Source of the DNA: Ignelater luminosus
Lineage: Eukaryota; Arthropoda; Insecta; Coleoptera; Elateridae
Assembly: GCA_011009095.1 (NCBI GenBank)
Contig: VTPC01001012.1
Coordinates: forward strand, 107,060 to 171,059
Reading direction: 5' to 3'
Length of the DNA: 64,000 bases
The position numbers were made by a program, and so were the translations under genes. The notes under the pieces are model-generated. The model saw only the letters and a list, made by a program, of their open reading frames with translations. It had not been told where the DNA came from and searched no databases. Each line of letters opens with the position of its first letter. Position 1 is the stretch's first letter. This document shows positions 48,321 through 60,015 of the stretch, one piece after another.

Positions 48321-50382
48321 ATGAGTTCTTCATTAGAATCAGAGAAGGATCCTTATGCTGGCAGCGATTCTCAAACAGACCCTGAATATATACCATCAGA
48401 AGGTAGTGAAACTGAGGAACCTAACCTCACTTTAAGAGAAGATAAAGGCAAGAAACGGTTGAGGAAAGAAAAACAGTGGCAAAGAAATGTGAGGAAGGAA
48501 CGCAAAACTGCTGGCAAAGAATATGTTAATACTTTGAAACAAGTAGTACCAGAAAAACAACTAGGAAATGCATGTAACTGCAAACTGAAATGTTTTGACA
48601 GAGTTACAGCTGATACCAGAGTGGCAATATTCAAAGCATTTTATAAACTACCAAGCAAGGACTTGCAGGATGCATATTTATCTGGAAACATTGCCATAAA
48701 ACAAGTTGCACAGCACAGAAAACGCAGCGATGAAAATAATAAATCAAAAAGTGTTTATTGTACATTTTCTGTAAGTGGATATTTTGATACCTACTTAAAT
48801 TTATTCTGGTTATAGCGCACACATTTCTGAATGTCAAAGAGGGAGTGGTATGGTACTCACATTTTATCTGTTTTAGGTTAAAGAAAATGCTACTAAAGTT
48901 CCTGTATGTAAAAATGCACTGCTTGCTATACACGGAATAAAAAAAGGTAGGATCAACAGAATAATCGACCACATGAAACTCAATGTGACTCCTCCAATAG
49001 ACCGGCGTAGAAAACATAACAATAGGCCAAATCAAGTTACTCCTGACATATTAGCTCAGTTAAATGCTCATATAATGAGCTTTCCTAAATATAAATCACA
49101 CTACAGTAGAACTGATAATTTACAAAAGTATTATCTATCACCATTGCTAAATGTTTCTAAAATCCATGCTTTGTACTTAGAAAAGTATGAGCCCGATCAA
49201 TATAGAATATTACAGGAGAATAGGGACAATGAAAACTTTAAACCTGTAATAAAATACGAATTCTTTCGAAAATATTGTACAGAAAATTTTAATATTTCAT
49301 TTGGAAAGCCTAAGTCAGATTCATGTCAGAAATGTGACAAACTAATGAACAAACTTTTAAGTGCTAAAACAGAAGGAGAGAAGAGACAGCTCAGGACAAA
49401 AAAAGAGTTACATGTTGCCAAAGCAGAAACATTTTATAAAGATCTCAAGGCAAAGACAAAACTGTGTAAAAATAATGATCATGTTGAAGTTATTACATTT
49501 GATTTCCAGCAAAATCTTCCGTTACCAGTTGCACCAGGTGGAGACGTATTTTACAAAATTCAAATGTGGGTGTACAACTTCTGCATTCCTGTCGCAAGCA
49601 CGGGTAAAAGCTACTTCTTTTTGTATGATGAAACGCTTGCTGGAAAAGGACAAAATGAAGTTATCAGCCTACTTAATTATTTCTTCAACAATATCCTTAG
49701 ACCTGAGGTTACTGATGTCTACATGTTTTCGGACAACTGTGCGTCACAAAACAAAAATTATGTCATGACGCAGTATCTTTACAGTCTTATTGAAACTGAT
49801 AAATTTAAATTTATCTACCAACGTTTTCCTGAACCGGGGCACAGTTATCTACCCTGTGATCGCAACTTCGGAGCTATTGAACAAAGAAAACGAAGATACG
49901 ACAAAATATACCTGCCAAATGAATACGCCAAAATTATTACAGAATCTGGAAAGAAATTTGTGGTTATTCGGGTTCAACAAAAAATGTTTCTGAATTTTAA
50001 AAACCACTTTTTACCAATGTTCAAAAAAATTCCAAGCCAAAAAAATGCAAAGTTTACAATATCCAAATACAGAATCTTTCGTTATGACATTACCAAAATG
50101 CCAAACATTTTATGTAGTGTGTCAGTATCACTACAGGTGTATGAAGAATTTGATATAAAAAATAAAAACATATTTGTCACCATGCCCAATGATACCACTC
50201 TTTTGTATAATGAAAGAAGGAAATTGAAACAAAAAAAGGTTGAGCATGTAATGACGTTAGCATCTTACTATGTGCCAGTAGCTGATCAATGGTTTTATGA
50301 AGATATAAAAAATTATCATAGAGAATTTGCTAATACAGAAAATCATTCGTCGTGCTCAGAATATGAAGAAAAACACTACTAA
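48321..50382 (+). CDS. DDD transposase, two exons, 651 aa, intact
   Basis: Exon 1 is 48321-48770 (150 codons, ATG in context GTGCACAATG). The intron 48771-48876 starts GTAAGT, ends TTTTAG and is 106 bp, phase 0. Exon 2 is 48877-50382 (501 codons plus stop). Without splicing, exon 1 would stop at 48815. The N-terminus is acidic, then a strongly basic nuclear-localisation-like stretch (residues 42-62) precedes Cys85, Cys87 and Cys91. A CxxC (SCQKCDK, Cys300 and Cys303) could bind zinc. The probable catalytic Asp residues are D359 in ITFDFQQNLPLP, D436 in MFSDNCASQNKN and D478 in LPCDRNFGAIE. From memory, this FSDxCxxQNKN family is multicopy and annotated as uncharacterized in many insects. All key blocks are present and undamaged. 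Confidence 0.9.
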
Positions 50383-50480
50383 ATTGATATTTAATAATAA
50401 TATAGATTGAATCACTGTTCTTACATATAAAAGTTTAGGTTTTCAAGAAATAAATATATTTCAAAAATCAAATCTTAATT

Positions 50481-50501
50481 TACTGTGCAAGAAGTGGACA
50501 T
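50481..50501 (+). repeat. Subterminal repeat, right copy
   Basis: Direct copy of 48170-48190, placed about 100 bp after the transposase stop codon. Confidence 0.75.
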
Positions 50502-50671
50502 CTCCAACAGATTTTATTTTTTTGCAGCCGTAAAAAAATATATAACGACTAACCATACACACTGAAATATCCACATACTAGTCATAAATAGCTACTATAA
50601 ATCAAAAACTTGTTAAACTACAGTATTTAAGCTGCAAACGTTTTTTCGTTTCCTGTAAATTGTAAATTGTC

Positions 50672-50701
50672 GACATGTCCACTTCTTGCATTGGCCCCTT
50701 C
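50672..50701 (-). repeat. 3' terminal inverted repeat of the 2.7-kb transposon
   Basis: Partner of 48006-48035. AATT follows at 50702-50705. Confidence 0.95.
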
Positions 50702-50705
50702 AATT

Positions 50706-52339
50706 GAAGAAATTCTCTTATTGTCTATATTACTTTTGAGTACTCTCGCTGTCGGGCTTCGTAGTTTATTAAGAAATTCTTGACTTTAAATGCTTAGTTA
50801 TGTGCATCGTCTTGCATTCTTAAAATCTATAAATGTAGACGTCCACTTAGACCTATGGTTTATTCTTTTACTATATAATTTGTTTCAGAATTGGACAACT
50901 AGAGGAAATTGTTTTTCGTGAAAATTAACTTGAAACTGATTTAAATAGAAGATAATAAAATGCGCAGACCTCTACATAAATGCTATATGTAAAGTTACTT
51001 GGTTGCTTTTAGTAAAACGGAACATTTCTATTACCAATTTAATAAGTAACTCTATACCACAAGACACTGATAAATGAATTCAATTTGTTCACGTAAATGA
51101 GTTCTTGACATGGCTTAACTAATTATTTCTTTTCAAGACCTGAACTTAATGTCATTAAAAAGACCCATAAACATCATCATCAAAACATTTTTTACTACAG
51201 TGTTTTCTTTCTTGTATTTATAACACAATTTTGTATGTTATAAAATGCTTCATTTTATTACTTTTTATAACTACTTTTAATGCTTTTCACCAAGAATATC
51301 ATTCGATATTTTAAAAAAGAATCCTGGATGATGCATACTAAATTTTCAAGTTCAACGATTTTTCACGCATAAAACTTTGCCCATTTGCTCGAGCTTTTTC
51401 TTTTTATTGTAATGTTAAAAGTTACAATTCGAAAGAAGAGAAAAAGAAGAGGAAATCAACTAAAATTAATTTTTCATGCAGGTACAGAAAAATGGAGTAA
51501 TTTCTTACAAGCGGCAAAATTTTATCTGTGCCATTCCAAGGTAAAGTTTTAGAAAGTTAAAACACAAATCCTTTTTAGCAAAGCCTTCAAAACTTCACAT
51601 GTACTGACTGACTTGAGAGTTATAATAAACTTGAGCAAGAGAAATTTCAAAACCGCAATTTCTAAAGAAGTATTAACTTTCAGGAAACATTAAATTTTCG
51701 TACCATATAAAGATCCCTCCGGGTGGATATTAAAGATACTATACAGCAAAAGAGGAAACCTTTGATTTTTTTTAGAAACGCATCAATTTATATAAAACTT
51801 TCTTTAAAATGTTGTAAAAGGATTAATTAAATTAGTAAGAGAAGATTCAGTAATAATTAAATGAGAAAGTTGGATAATCAATGTCAAAAACAATCACTTG
51901 AATTACGAGAAATAATGTTTTTGCCTTAAATATTCCTTATGGTAATTCAGTACTTGAATTTCACGCTCCAAGTGTTACTCTAACAACTCTTACTCTTGCT
52001 GGTTTTTCAAGAGCTTCTCAAATGGATAGTGTGCATATGGAATGATTTCGCGATGCCTGCCTCATCAAAAGTGGTTTTTGCTCAAGTGCAGAAATATTTC
52101 TACCTTTATTTTCATATTTTATGCAAATGTGAAATTTCAAGGTAAGTTCCACTTCAGAAAAACCTCAATTTGTGATACTTTATGAATTTAACATTTACAA
52201 ATACGTTGTTTAGACAGAAATACTGAAACTTAAAGTTGTGTGTTTACCTATTTATGCCTTAATGGCGCTCCAAATTTCAAACTATTTTCAATTAACTGAT
52301 TACCTTTCACTGACGCAACTTTGCTGCGTATCTTAATGT
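50706..52339. other. Intergenic, no gene seen
   Basis: No coding frame, repeat with defined ends or RNA gene was recognised. Confidence 0.5.
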
Positions 52340-53065
52340 TTAATGTATTTAGGTGAGACCGATAAGGTACTTCAGCTCATTTTCGTATTTAATGATTTTT
52401 AATTATGCCCCTGACGGGAATTTCCGGTATAACTAGTTAAAATAATAATGTGTCTTCATTATTACACTAGTTTTCTGGTAGGTTAACATTTTCTTAACTC
52501 GTTAAATGTCGTTATTAAGATGGAAGAGTTTGTTCCGTTATTATCATAACAAGTTTCGGCCATTAAAATAAATTTCATTACCTAGTAGTATGGTTTTAAT
52601 ATAAGTAGGCTCTTTGCAAGTTAAGAAACTAAAGCTGGCTGACTTTTCGGTAGTCACATAGGCGGAGGTGAAAAAATCGTTTAGAATTAAATTTTAGTTT
52701 CAAATAAACAATCATCCACAACACGTTTAATGTTGCCACTTACCATCCGCTGCTTGCGATTAGTCGCTATCCCATCAGGGACGTCAAGCAGTCAATCTAT
52801 TCTGGTTCTCTTTCTCTTCTTATCTTTTATAATTAACATTAAGTTTAGTTTTTGATTGTTGTATAAATATATCGTTGTATATCCCGATTCTGTGTTATTT
52901 GTGTTATTTTTGTTGCAAATAAACAATAAGGTAATATCAGAGTGAGACAGGAAAGTCCAGCATTATGACGACTTTCTGTAACCAACGCGGGACGCAATGC
53001 ATTTTGTCCGAAAACGATTCGTTACTTGTAAAGTAAAGCAAATTGTACTTTTCTGCGTTTATACT
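52340..53065 (+). repeat. Dispersed repeat, copy 1 (LTR-like)
   Basis: It aligns along its length with 59015-59605. Anchors are CCCATCAGGGACGTCAAG at 52771-52788 and a 20-bp identity, CAATAAGGTAATATCAGAGT, at 52924-52943. A CAAATAAACAATAAGG polyadenylation-like word and a GTAACCAACGCGGGACG block near the right end resemble an LTR end with its leader, but no gag or pol is nearby. Confidence 0.6.
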
Positions 53066-55689
53066 GAATCATAAAATATTTAGTTATGGCATCAATCTTT
53101 CTTTTTATTTTTTTGTATTTTAACTTCTCAATTACAATGTAGGTTTTCAGCATCCTAAAAATAATGTTCTATTAATCATTTGATTCTAGAAATTGATTAA
53201 GTTCAGAAAATGGTATACACGACAAAACACAATTGCTTTTACATCCCGTAAAAATCTAATGTCATATTGTGCGTCGTAGAAGAAAACCCATTCTAGTCCC
53301 ACATACAAAAAAGCATCAAAACATTTTTTCATTTAAGGCAAGCTTCTAACAAATTGTATGTAGTATCATTTTAAATGTTTGCCCCTCTGTAGTTACAATA
53401 TTTATTCAATGTCATTTCAGATTTATTAATTTTACCAGAAAGTATATAAAAGCCCAATGAAGTCTATGTTTAAACCTAAATTAAGTGTAATCAAGTAGCG
53501 TCGTCGGCCACTAAAACTTAACCGCGTAAGGAAGTAATTAAGGAAAACTTTAACGTGTTTTACATCTTATCCCCAGCTCAGACAACGAAGGAAGTCGTGA
53601 AACCCGCAGGACATTTATTTCAAGGGGAATTTAGGAAAGTAAAATGGATTGTAGATTCCAGTGTGAATGATACACTTATTTCTGGTGCTGTTAAGCCGGC
53701 AATAAAAACCAGATTAGTGGATTACACCGTCCATATTTATAACTGACACAACAAAGAGCCATTATAGATGCGCTTTGCAAACTAAACGACTGTAATTTTT
53801 CATTTTATAAAAATACGGAAATGTTACCGGAAAAAATAAACAACAATTTCGTATCCAGACAGCATCAAAATATTACGTCAGAAAACACTCTACTATGTTT
53901 AAAATTTTATCACGCGAACTAAGAAAACTCATTGAACACATGACTTATTCAGGAGTCTCCTTTGTAGTGTAACAGCTTTTATTACTAGTAATATCCGCGT
54001 TCTTATTGTTCGAATTCTAAACATCCATTTTCTCTTCCTCGCTACCTAAACAAGACAAGGCTCACGTTTTCCGCTCGATATGTGGAGTTGATAAAAGTCA
54101 TCTCCGGAGACGTCTACACAAATATTTACACAACATTTTGCTGGGAGCAGTCATTTCGAGGAAGTAAGTTATTTCGCTATTTTGATTGGGTAAACTAGTA
54201 AAGAGTTCAATTTTGATGAATTAGGTTCGATTCACAAGTTATGTAAATCCTTATAGTCATTGAGGGGTTTAATTGAAACCTTGTTATCGTATCATTGACA
54301 AGTCCATGAATGCTAAAAACGAAGTTTATTTGAAAGCCTCGAGTCGTGTCGAGAAAACGAATATACCAAAGGGAAAATTTTTGCTTTTCATTTCCAATGT
54401 CAGCTGCTGGATAGAAAATTTTGTTTGACATTTACATGAAAAAGTGTTTTATGGAGCAAGGGAGATACAAGAATTTGCTGACTTGGAAAATTTGACAGAA
54501 AGGAAGGGCTGTATATTATCTACCTAATGATCGTGCTATGATAGTAAAGTAGAGTTTTGCATTTTTATGCACGTTTTATATGTGTTGAAATGTAGAAGTT
54601 TGTTGACTTCATTTTTTAAAGTACATTTAAAAGTAGCGACAGAAGCTTTCTTTCTTGGCAACTAATATGAGATTTTTTATAAATTTCTAAGTGTTTCATA
54701 TATGAACTATACAAATAAACAATAAAATCAAATAAAATAGTGAGGAGATGAAATTTAATCTTCTGTTACAGGCCAAGCATTCACTTCACGCGCCATCTGT
54801 TAATTATCTGCTTTCTTGTAGTTTATAACACCTCTCAAGCAGTTTAATGCTTTAAAACACGAACATTATATTTAACTTTCTGAGAAAAAACTTAAATATC
54901 ATTGAAAAGTAACACGTACAGCAATGCTTAGTTTCTAAATTTTATCTTTTTAACAGATGCTGCATTACAATTGGCTGACTATCAGATTGGTACCACGATG
55001 TAATTTGCATGAACACTTTAGAGAAAACTAATTAGATGAATTTAGTCAATAGTTACTCCACACGGTATAACATTACATTGGTAAACATAACTGTTATTTA
55101 TATAAACGATTAAATTTGACCTTTTATTAATTTCCAATAAATCAAAGTTAGCTTGTAAGCTTGGCTAATGGAACGTGAGCAAACCCAAAGTTCTATTTAT
55201 TTGCTCTCCTACCTTTATGGAAATATCAATAAAAGTAAGTTATTTTTAGTGTTAAAATAATAGTTGGAAGCGAAAGCAGTAAAAATCGTCCATATATGCT
55301 GCTTGCAGATGATTAAAAGCAATTGGTTAGGTTGTACTAACGTATAACCTAAAACAGAAAAGCTAGAAATTGTCGTTTGTTCGCTGAATATTTTAATGGT
55401 GTTAGCGTTAATATTGGTATTGTACTTAAATAATGTTCAAAGAAAGAAATTTTAACAACTTTGAACTTCACACAGGAAAAGAGAGCTTTTTTCTCCGAAT
55501 AAAGCTTTATAAAGAAAAATATTTGTTGTTTCAGTTAGTGACTCTTCTATGGTAAAATTTAGCAGTGATTATACATAAAAAGAATTTTGCTTAAACTAAG
55601 AAGTAGCTGGCTGGCCATAAAATTAAAACGTAAGTTATAAGTTTCGCAGTTGCATTTTTGTTCAGTACTTAATATTCAAGCAACTAATC
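53066..55689. other. Intergenic, no gene seen
   Basis: The frame at 53555-53746 is slightly GC-richer than its surroundings but has no recognisable domain. Confidence 0.5.
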
Positions 55690-55790
55690 TAGGAGAAGAA
55701 AGACTCCGAAGTCAAAACCCTGGTCCTCCAGGATGAAGCTTAGGTCGTCAAGCTAACTTTTCGATACTTAGAAAAACCTTAATGTTAAAA
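55690..55790 (+). other. Leader of the LINE with paired GC-rich words
   Basis: CCTGGTCCTCCAGG (55721-55734) is a perfect 6-bp-stem hairpin, followed by GTCAAGCTAAC. It resembles in arrangement the leader of the LINE at 8816 (GGTCCCAAG, then GGCTGGCAACC). Confidence 0.35.
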
Positions 55791-57975
55791 AATTCAATAT
55801 GTTAAAAAATTCAATATTCAGACTCGAAATGAATGGAAAGCAAGACTATGACTAAGTTACAAAAACGGACTATAGATTTTGGAACTTGGAATGTACAAGG
55901 TCTTTCTAGAAAGATAATTGAAGTGATAGTCAAATTAAACAAGCTAAATAGTATAGACATTGCGGTGATAACGGAAACTAAGAAAAAGGGACAGGGATCC
56001 GAAAACCTGGGAAAGTATGACCACTTCTATAGCGGAGTAAGCAAAGATTACAGAGCCCAGCAAGAAGTATCCATTGTCATACGTAAGAGCTCCGGAAATA
56101 CATAACGGAATTTGAGCCTATAAATGAAGGAATAATAAAAATGAACCTGGCAATTGGAGGATATAAGGTGACAATCCTAGGAGTATACGCAGTAAGCGAC
56201 GACACCCTAGTCAATAAAAAACGAGCATTTTCTGAACAAACATTTCCAAATTACAAAATAGGAAAAACGAGAGAAATGATACTACTCGGAGACTTAAACA
56301 GCAGAACAGGAAAAAATTTAAATGACAAGGTGCTAGACAGATATGGTGAGAAAACGGTAAACAACAATGGAACCAGACTTACAACACTGTGTGAACAAAA
56401 TGATCTAATAATAGCAAATTGATGGATACAGAAATACACAAGGACGCAAAAAACCGCTGCAGGCTATTTGATAGTAAGACACGAAACCAAAATAAAAGTG
56501 CAGAGAAGTGCATCGAAAATTGCATTTCCTGGAAAGGTAGAACAAACACAGAAAATGAAAAAAACCGAAGAAAATACAGAAGTAAAGGCAGAACCAAAAT
56601 ATAATATAGCTAGTCTAGTACAAGAAAGTGTAAGAGAACTCTACCGAAGACGACTCGACGAGAAGCTGCAGGAAAAGAAATTCAATAATGCTGACGACCA
56701 TCACCAATATAATAAAGAGTGCCTCCATAAGGCAGCGAAAGAATCATTAGGTTATTACAAAGAAAGGAAAAGAAATAAACCGGTCTGGTGGGACGAAGAA
56801 ATAGAGACAGACATAGAAAACAAGAAAGAAAAATACCTGAAGTTTTTAAGTACCAAAACAGATATTGACAAAATGAGCTACAAAAAAGCCCAAGCACAAA
56901 TCAGTAGGAAAATAACTCAAAAGAAAAATGAGCTGTGGGAGAATAAATGCAGCAGACTAAATACCTATCTAGGAGGAAGGAAAAGCACCGAAAGTAGGAA
57001 ACTACTGAAATCTCTACGCCAGAAAAAAAAAATCATCTCACCAATTACACCGCAAGGGTGGGATAAATACTTTAAAACGCTTCTAATAGAAGAAAGAATT
57101 GACTTCCAAACAGAGGATAACATGTAGCGTGTACGCATAATGGGATCACCCGTAACACTAAGAACCGATTGATAACATATCGAATGGAAAACCTACCATA
57201 TATGAAAGGCTGTGCCAAAATTACTACGATGGTATGGAAACCCCAGAAGAATGTAAAACTTCCCTAATATCAGCAATCCATAAAAAATGAAGCAAAGACA
57301 GTTGCGATAACTATAGGAACATTTCAGTGTCAAGCACAGTCAGCTGAAAAAAAATAGAACTTGAATATAGCAACATGGAGGCTGAAGAACAAGCAGGATT
57401 TAGAACGGGAAGGTCAACAATCGACCACCTTTCCTGTATCACACAAATAATCGAGAAAAAAACTAGCCGTCGATCAAGAAATACATCTGCTGAGAATGAC
57501 TATCACAAACGACGGAACCCTAAAAGAGGCAATTAAAGAAAGAAACGCCCAAAGATAAAAAGCGACTACACTACATAATAGTGCATTACGGGATCAATAC
57601 ATACCAAAGAAAAACGGACATCGATTCAATAGTCAAGAGCATAATCTCATATAGCAGTGAAGTGTGGCAGCTAAAAGAAAGAACAAAGAAAAAACTAGAA
57701 GCAACAGAAATGGACTTCTGGAGAATGGCAACCGGTAAATCAAGAATGGAAAGAGTCACCAATAATAAAATCGACGAGATAATGAAGGTTACCCATACTA
57801 TTGTAGAAGAAATAAAGTTACAACAATTAAAATGGTACGGAAAGAGAAAGAAAAGGAGACCTAGGTGAAGTTGGAGAGAAGGAATCGATAAAGAAATCAA
57901 AGAAAGAGAGCTGGAAGATCTTTGCACAGATAAAAAGAGATAGAGACTGGGAATCGGAAGACGCAACGTTTTAAC
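55690..57975 (+). pseudogene. LINE remnant: endonuclease, linker, RT scraps, C-terminus
   Basis: The order is correct for a LINE ORF2. IDFGTWNVQGLSRKIIEVIV and IAVITETKKKGQG with the metal-binding Glu (55870-55990) lead to HFYSGVSKDYRAQQ. VTILGVYAVSDD and EMILLGDLNSRTGKN (56170-56320) carry the Asp-Asn block, with Phe changed to Leu in GDFN. A linker frame (56468-57127) includes RNKPVWWDEEIETDIENKKE. QAGFRTGRSTIDHLSCITQI (about 57390-57450) is RT block 2a, after which the palm blocks A to D are deleted. The C-terminal SYSSEVWQLKERTKKKLEAT and LQQLKWYGKRKKRRPR (57640-57868) end near LGIGRRN (about 57950). Stops and shifts are frequent. It is related to the LINE at 8816 in style but is a separate family. 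Confidence 0.85.
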
Positions 57976-57985
57976 CCGACATGTA

Positions 57986-58322
57986 CAGTGTGTCCAAGAT
58001 AAGGATGCACAGCATGGGTATCTTGGAAACGGTAAGAGATACGGCATCGGTTAATGGGATGAAAGTTGGCTATTTATAGAACCTTTTTGTTGGCGTTTTG
58101 CAAAATTTAGATATCTTGGATAGTTTCAGAGATATTTAAAAAAATAGATTTCTCGATTTTCGTTATTATGTTTTCTTTCCTTTATTTAAAGAGATATCGA
58201 AAAACTAAAACCACTTTTCCAAAAGTCCTATGGATAGCTAATTTTCATCCCATTTAACCGATGCTGTATCTCTTACCGTTTCCAAGATCCCCATGCTGTG
58301 CATCTTTATCTTGGACATACTG
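57986..58322. mobile_element. MITE, 337 bp, with long inverted arms
   Basis: The arms 57986-58082 and 58225-58322 are inverted copies of about 97 bp with roughly nine differences and one single-base indel. The termini are CAGTGTGTCCAAGATAA and, inverted, CAGTATGTCCAAGATAA. TA flanks both sides (57984-57985 and 58323-58324), which points to mobilisation by a Tc1/mariner-type transposase. It has no coding capacity and could fold into a long hairpin RNA. It sits directly behind the LINE remnant's 3' end. Confidence 0.92.
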
Positions 58323-58639
58323 TATATACTTAGTATTCAAAATCTATTGACCTCTCTCGGTCTATAACACAAATAAGGTAATACGCTTGTGGTCACCAAA
58401 TCAAGCTGCAAAAAATTTAGTTGAAGAATTCTACTTTCCCTAAAGGCTATAGTTATAGAAAAATCTTGTATTACAGTTGCAAATACTTTAGTTTCATAGA
58501 AACTAGTATTGCAATATCTGATAATGCAGACAGATAGAACCAATACCAATATCTGATTAGAAGCTAATCTTTCCATAGCACCGACAGAATAGCGATGTTT
58601 TTACAGTCTGTAGTAAGGAACTGGGGGATATTCAAAATC

Positions 58640-58915
58640 TATTGGATGAAGATCTAAGACTGATTCAAAAACCATAATTCTATCTTTACAAGCGGTTGGA
58701 AATAGGCAAGCTAACAAAATCCTAATGGATAAATTATTGTAGTTTGAAAAAAGCTACAAGTATCTGGAAACAGGAATTTAAATATCAAACGCCATGGAAG
58801 ACCTATCAAGTTATCATTTACTAAGAAACTGTACAGACTATTGTGTGGTGTAGATTCTTGAATAGCATTTATAAATAAGTAAAAGAAGTCAGCTAACTAA
58901 ATATGAAACTCGTAA
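58640..58915 (+). repeat. Diverged direct repeat A
   Basis: Aligns loosely with 59735-60015 at an offset of about 1085 bp. Shared words include TCTAAGACTGATT/TCTAAAACTGATT, AAGCGGTTGGAAA/AAGCGGTTGAAAA and AACTAAATATGAAA/AAGTGAATATGAAA. Confidence 0.5.
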
Positions 58916-59014
58916 ACAATTGAAAATCTCATAATGATTTGGGCTAGCTTGTCTTTTGATAGTTATCATCGATTTGTGAACAAGATATACATTAGCAGAA
59001 CATTAAATTGGCTT

Positions 59015-59605
59015 TTCGTATGTAATGTCATTTTGGAGTTTTTAGGGTTCTTTAGCATATTTTCGCCTTTCTTAAAAATTTCTAGTTATCACCCTGGTAT
59101 AAATAGAGTATTAATATTAATTCTCTTATTAAGATAGAAAAGTTTATTCCAATATTTCCATGGTCGCTAAAATAAAAGTTATTGGTAATATGGTTTTAAT
59201 GTAAACTCCTTGCAAGCTAAATGTCAAGATATAACTATAGACAGAACTAGAAAAATCGTTGAAATGAAATCTTTATTTTCAAATAAATAATTATCTGTAA
59301 TGCAATTAATGCTACCTATTGCTCGCTTTTGGTCCCGTCAGGGCCGCCAAGCATCTTATCTACCTTGATTCTTCTTTCCTTCTTATCTTTGTAAGAGGAA
59401 TTCAGTCTAATTTCTGATTGTTTAAGAAATGTGTAGTTTATCTCAACTCCATATTATCTGTGTTTCAGAAAATCAATAAGGTAATATCAGAGTAACACAG
59501 GTAGGTCCAACATTACTGCAAATTATGTAGCCAACCCAGGATGTTGCCTGAAGACCATACGTAAATTGTAAAGTTAAGGCTACTGTACCTTCTGTTTTTG
59601 AAAAT
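59015..59605 (+). repeat. Dispersed repeat, copy 2 (LTR-like)
   Basis: Partner of 52340-53065 in the same orientation. Anchors are CCCGTCAGGGCCGCCAAG at 59334-59351 and CAATAAGGTAATATCAGAGT at 59474-59493. Many indels show long separate decay. It lies between direct repeats A and B. Confidence 0.6.
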
Positions 59606-59734
59606 AACGCGTTTCAGAAAACTAGTGGAGTTATAATTCACAAGAATGCATTTTTCCTAAACTTGGAAGTCACTATTCGAATCACTGTAATCTAGTTTTA
59701 GCTAAAGAAGCAATTGTAGAATTCTTCAGATGCG

Positions 59735-60015
59735 AGGTTCTAAAACTGATTTAAAACCAAAATTGTGTCCTAGAAAGCGGTTGAAAACAGCTACATGTCA
59801 ACAAAATTCAGATGTACAAAGTATTATGACCTCAGAAAAACTATAGGCACTTGAGAATCTTGTTCTAAGCCCAACAACAAAAATGTTAATATTAAATGAC
59901 GTTAAGGGTCTAAAAAGTCATCATTGGCTTAGACACTATGCCGACGTTTACGTGATCTACTTTCTTGAGCAGTAAATAAAAAAACAATTAGCTAAGACTA
60001 AGTGAATATGAAATC
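59735..60015 (+). repeat. Diverged direct repeat B
   Basis: Partner of 58640-58915. Its right edge meets the inverted LINE segment at about 60005. Confidence 0.5.

Larger units (their letters stand above)
48006..50701 (+). mobile_element. Complete DNA transposon with DDD transposase, 2696 bp (Sola-like, tentative)
   Basis: The arms 48006-48035 and 50672-50701 are perfect 30-bp inverted repeats starting GAAGGGGCCAATGC. AATT flanks both ends (48002-48005 and 50702-50705), giving a 4-bp target duplication. Subterminal copies of TACTGTGCAAGAAGTGGACA occur at 48170-48190 and 50481-50501. An intact spliced transposase lies between. A 4-bp duplication with a DDD enzyme unlike the classical DDE groups fits the published Sola superfamily. 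The assignment is from memory of that description and needs a profile search. Identical arms plus an intact gene imply a recent, possibly active copy. Confidence 0.93.

Noticed and set aside
53555-53746. 63-codon frame with protein-like composition
   Set aside because: No recognisable domain, no convincing start or splice sites.
54225-54236. GGTTCGATTC resembling a tRNA B box
   Set aside because: No acceptor, D-arm or anticodon-arm pairing around it.
53066-59014. The two LTR-like repeats as the paired LTRs of one 7-kb retroelement
   Set aside because: They are too diverged from each other for one insertion, and the interval contains a LINE and a MITE but no gag, protease, RT or integrase of the LTR type.
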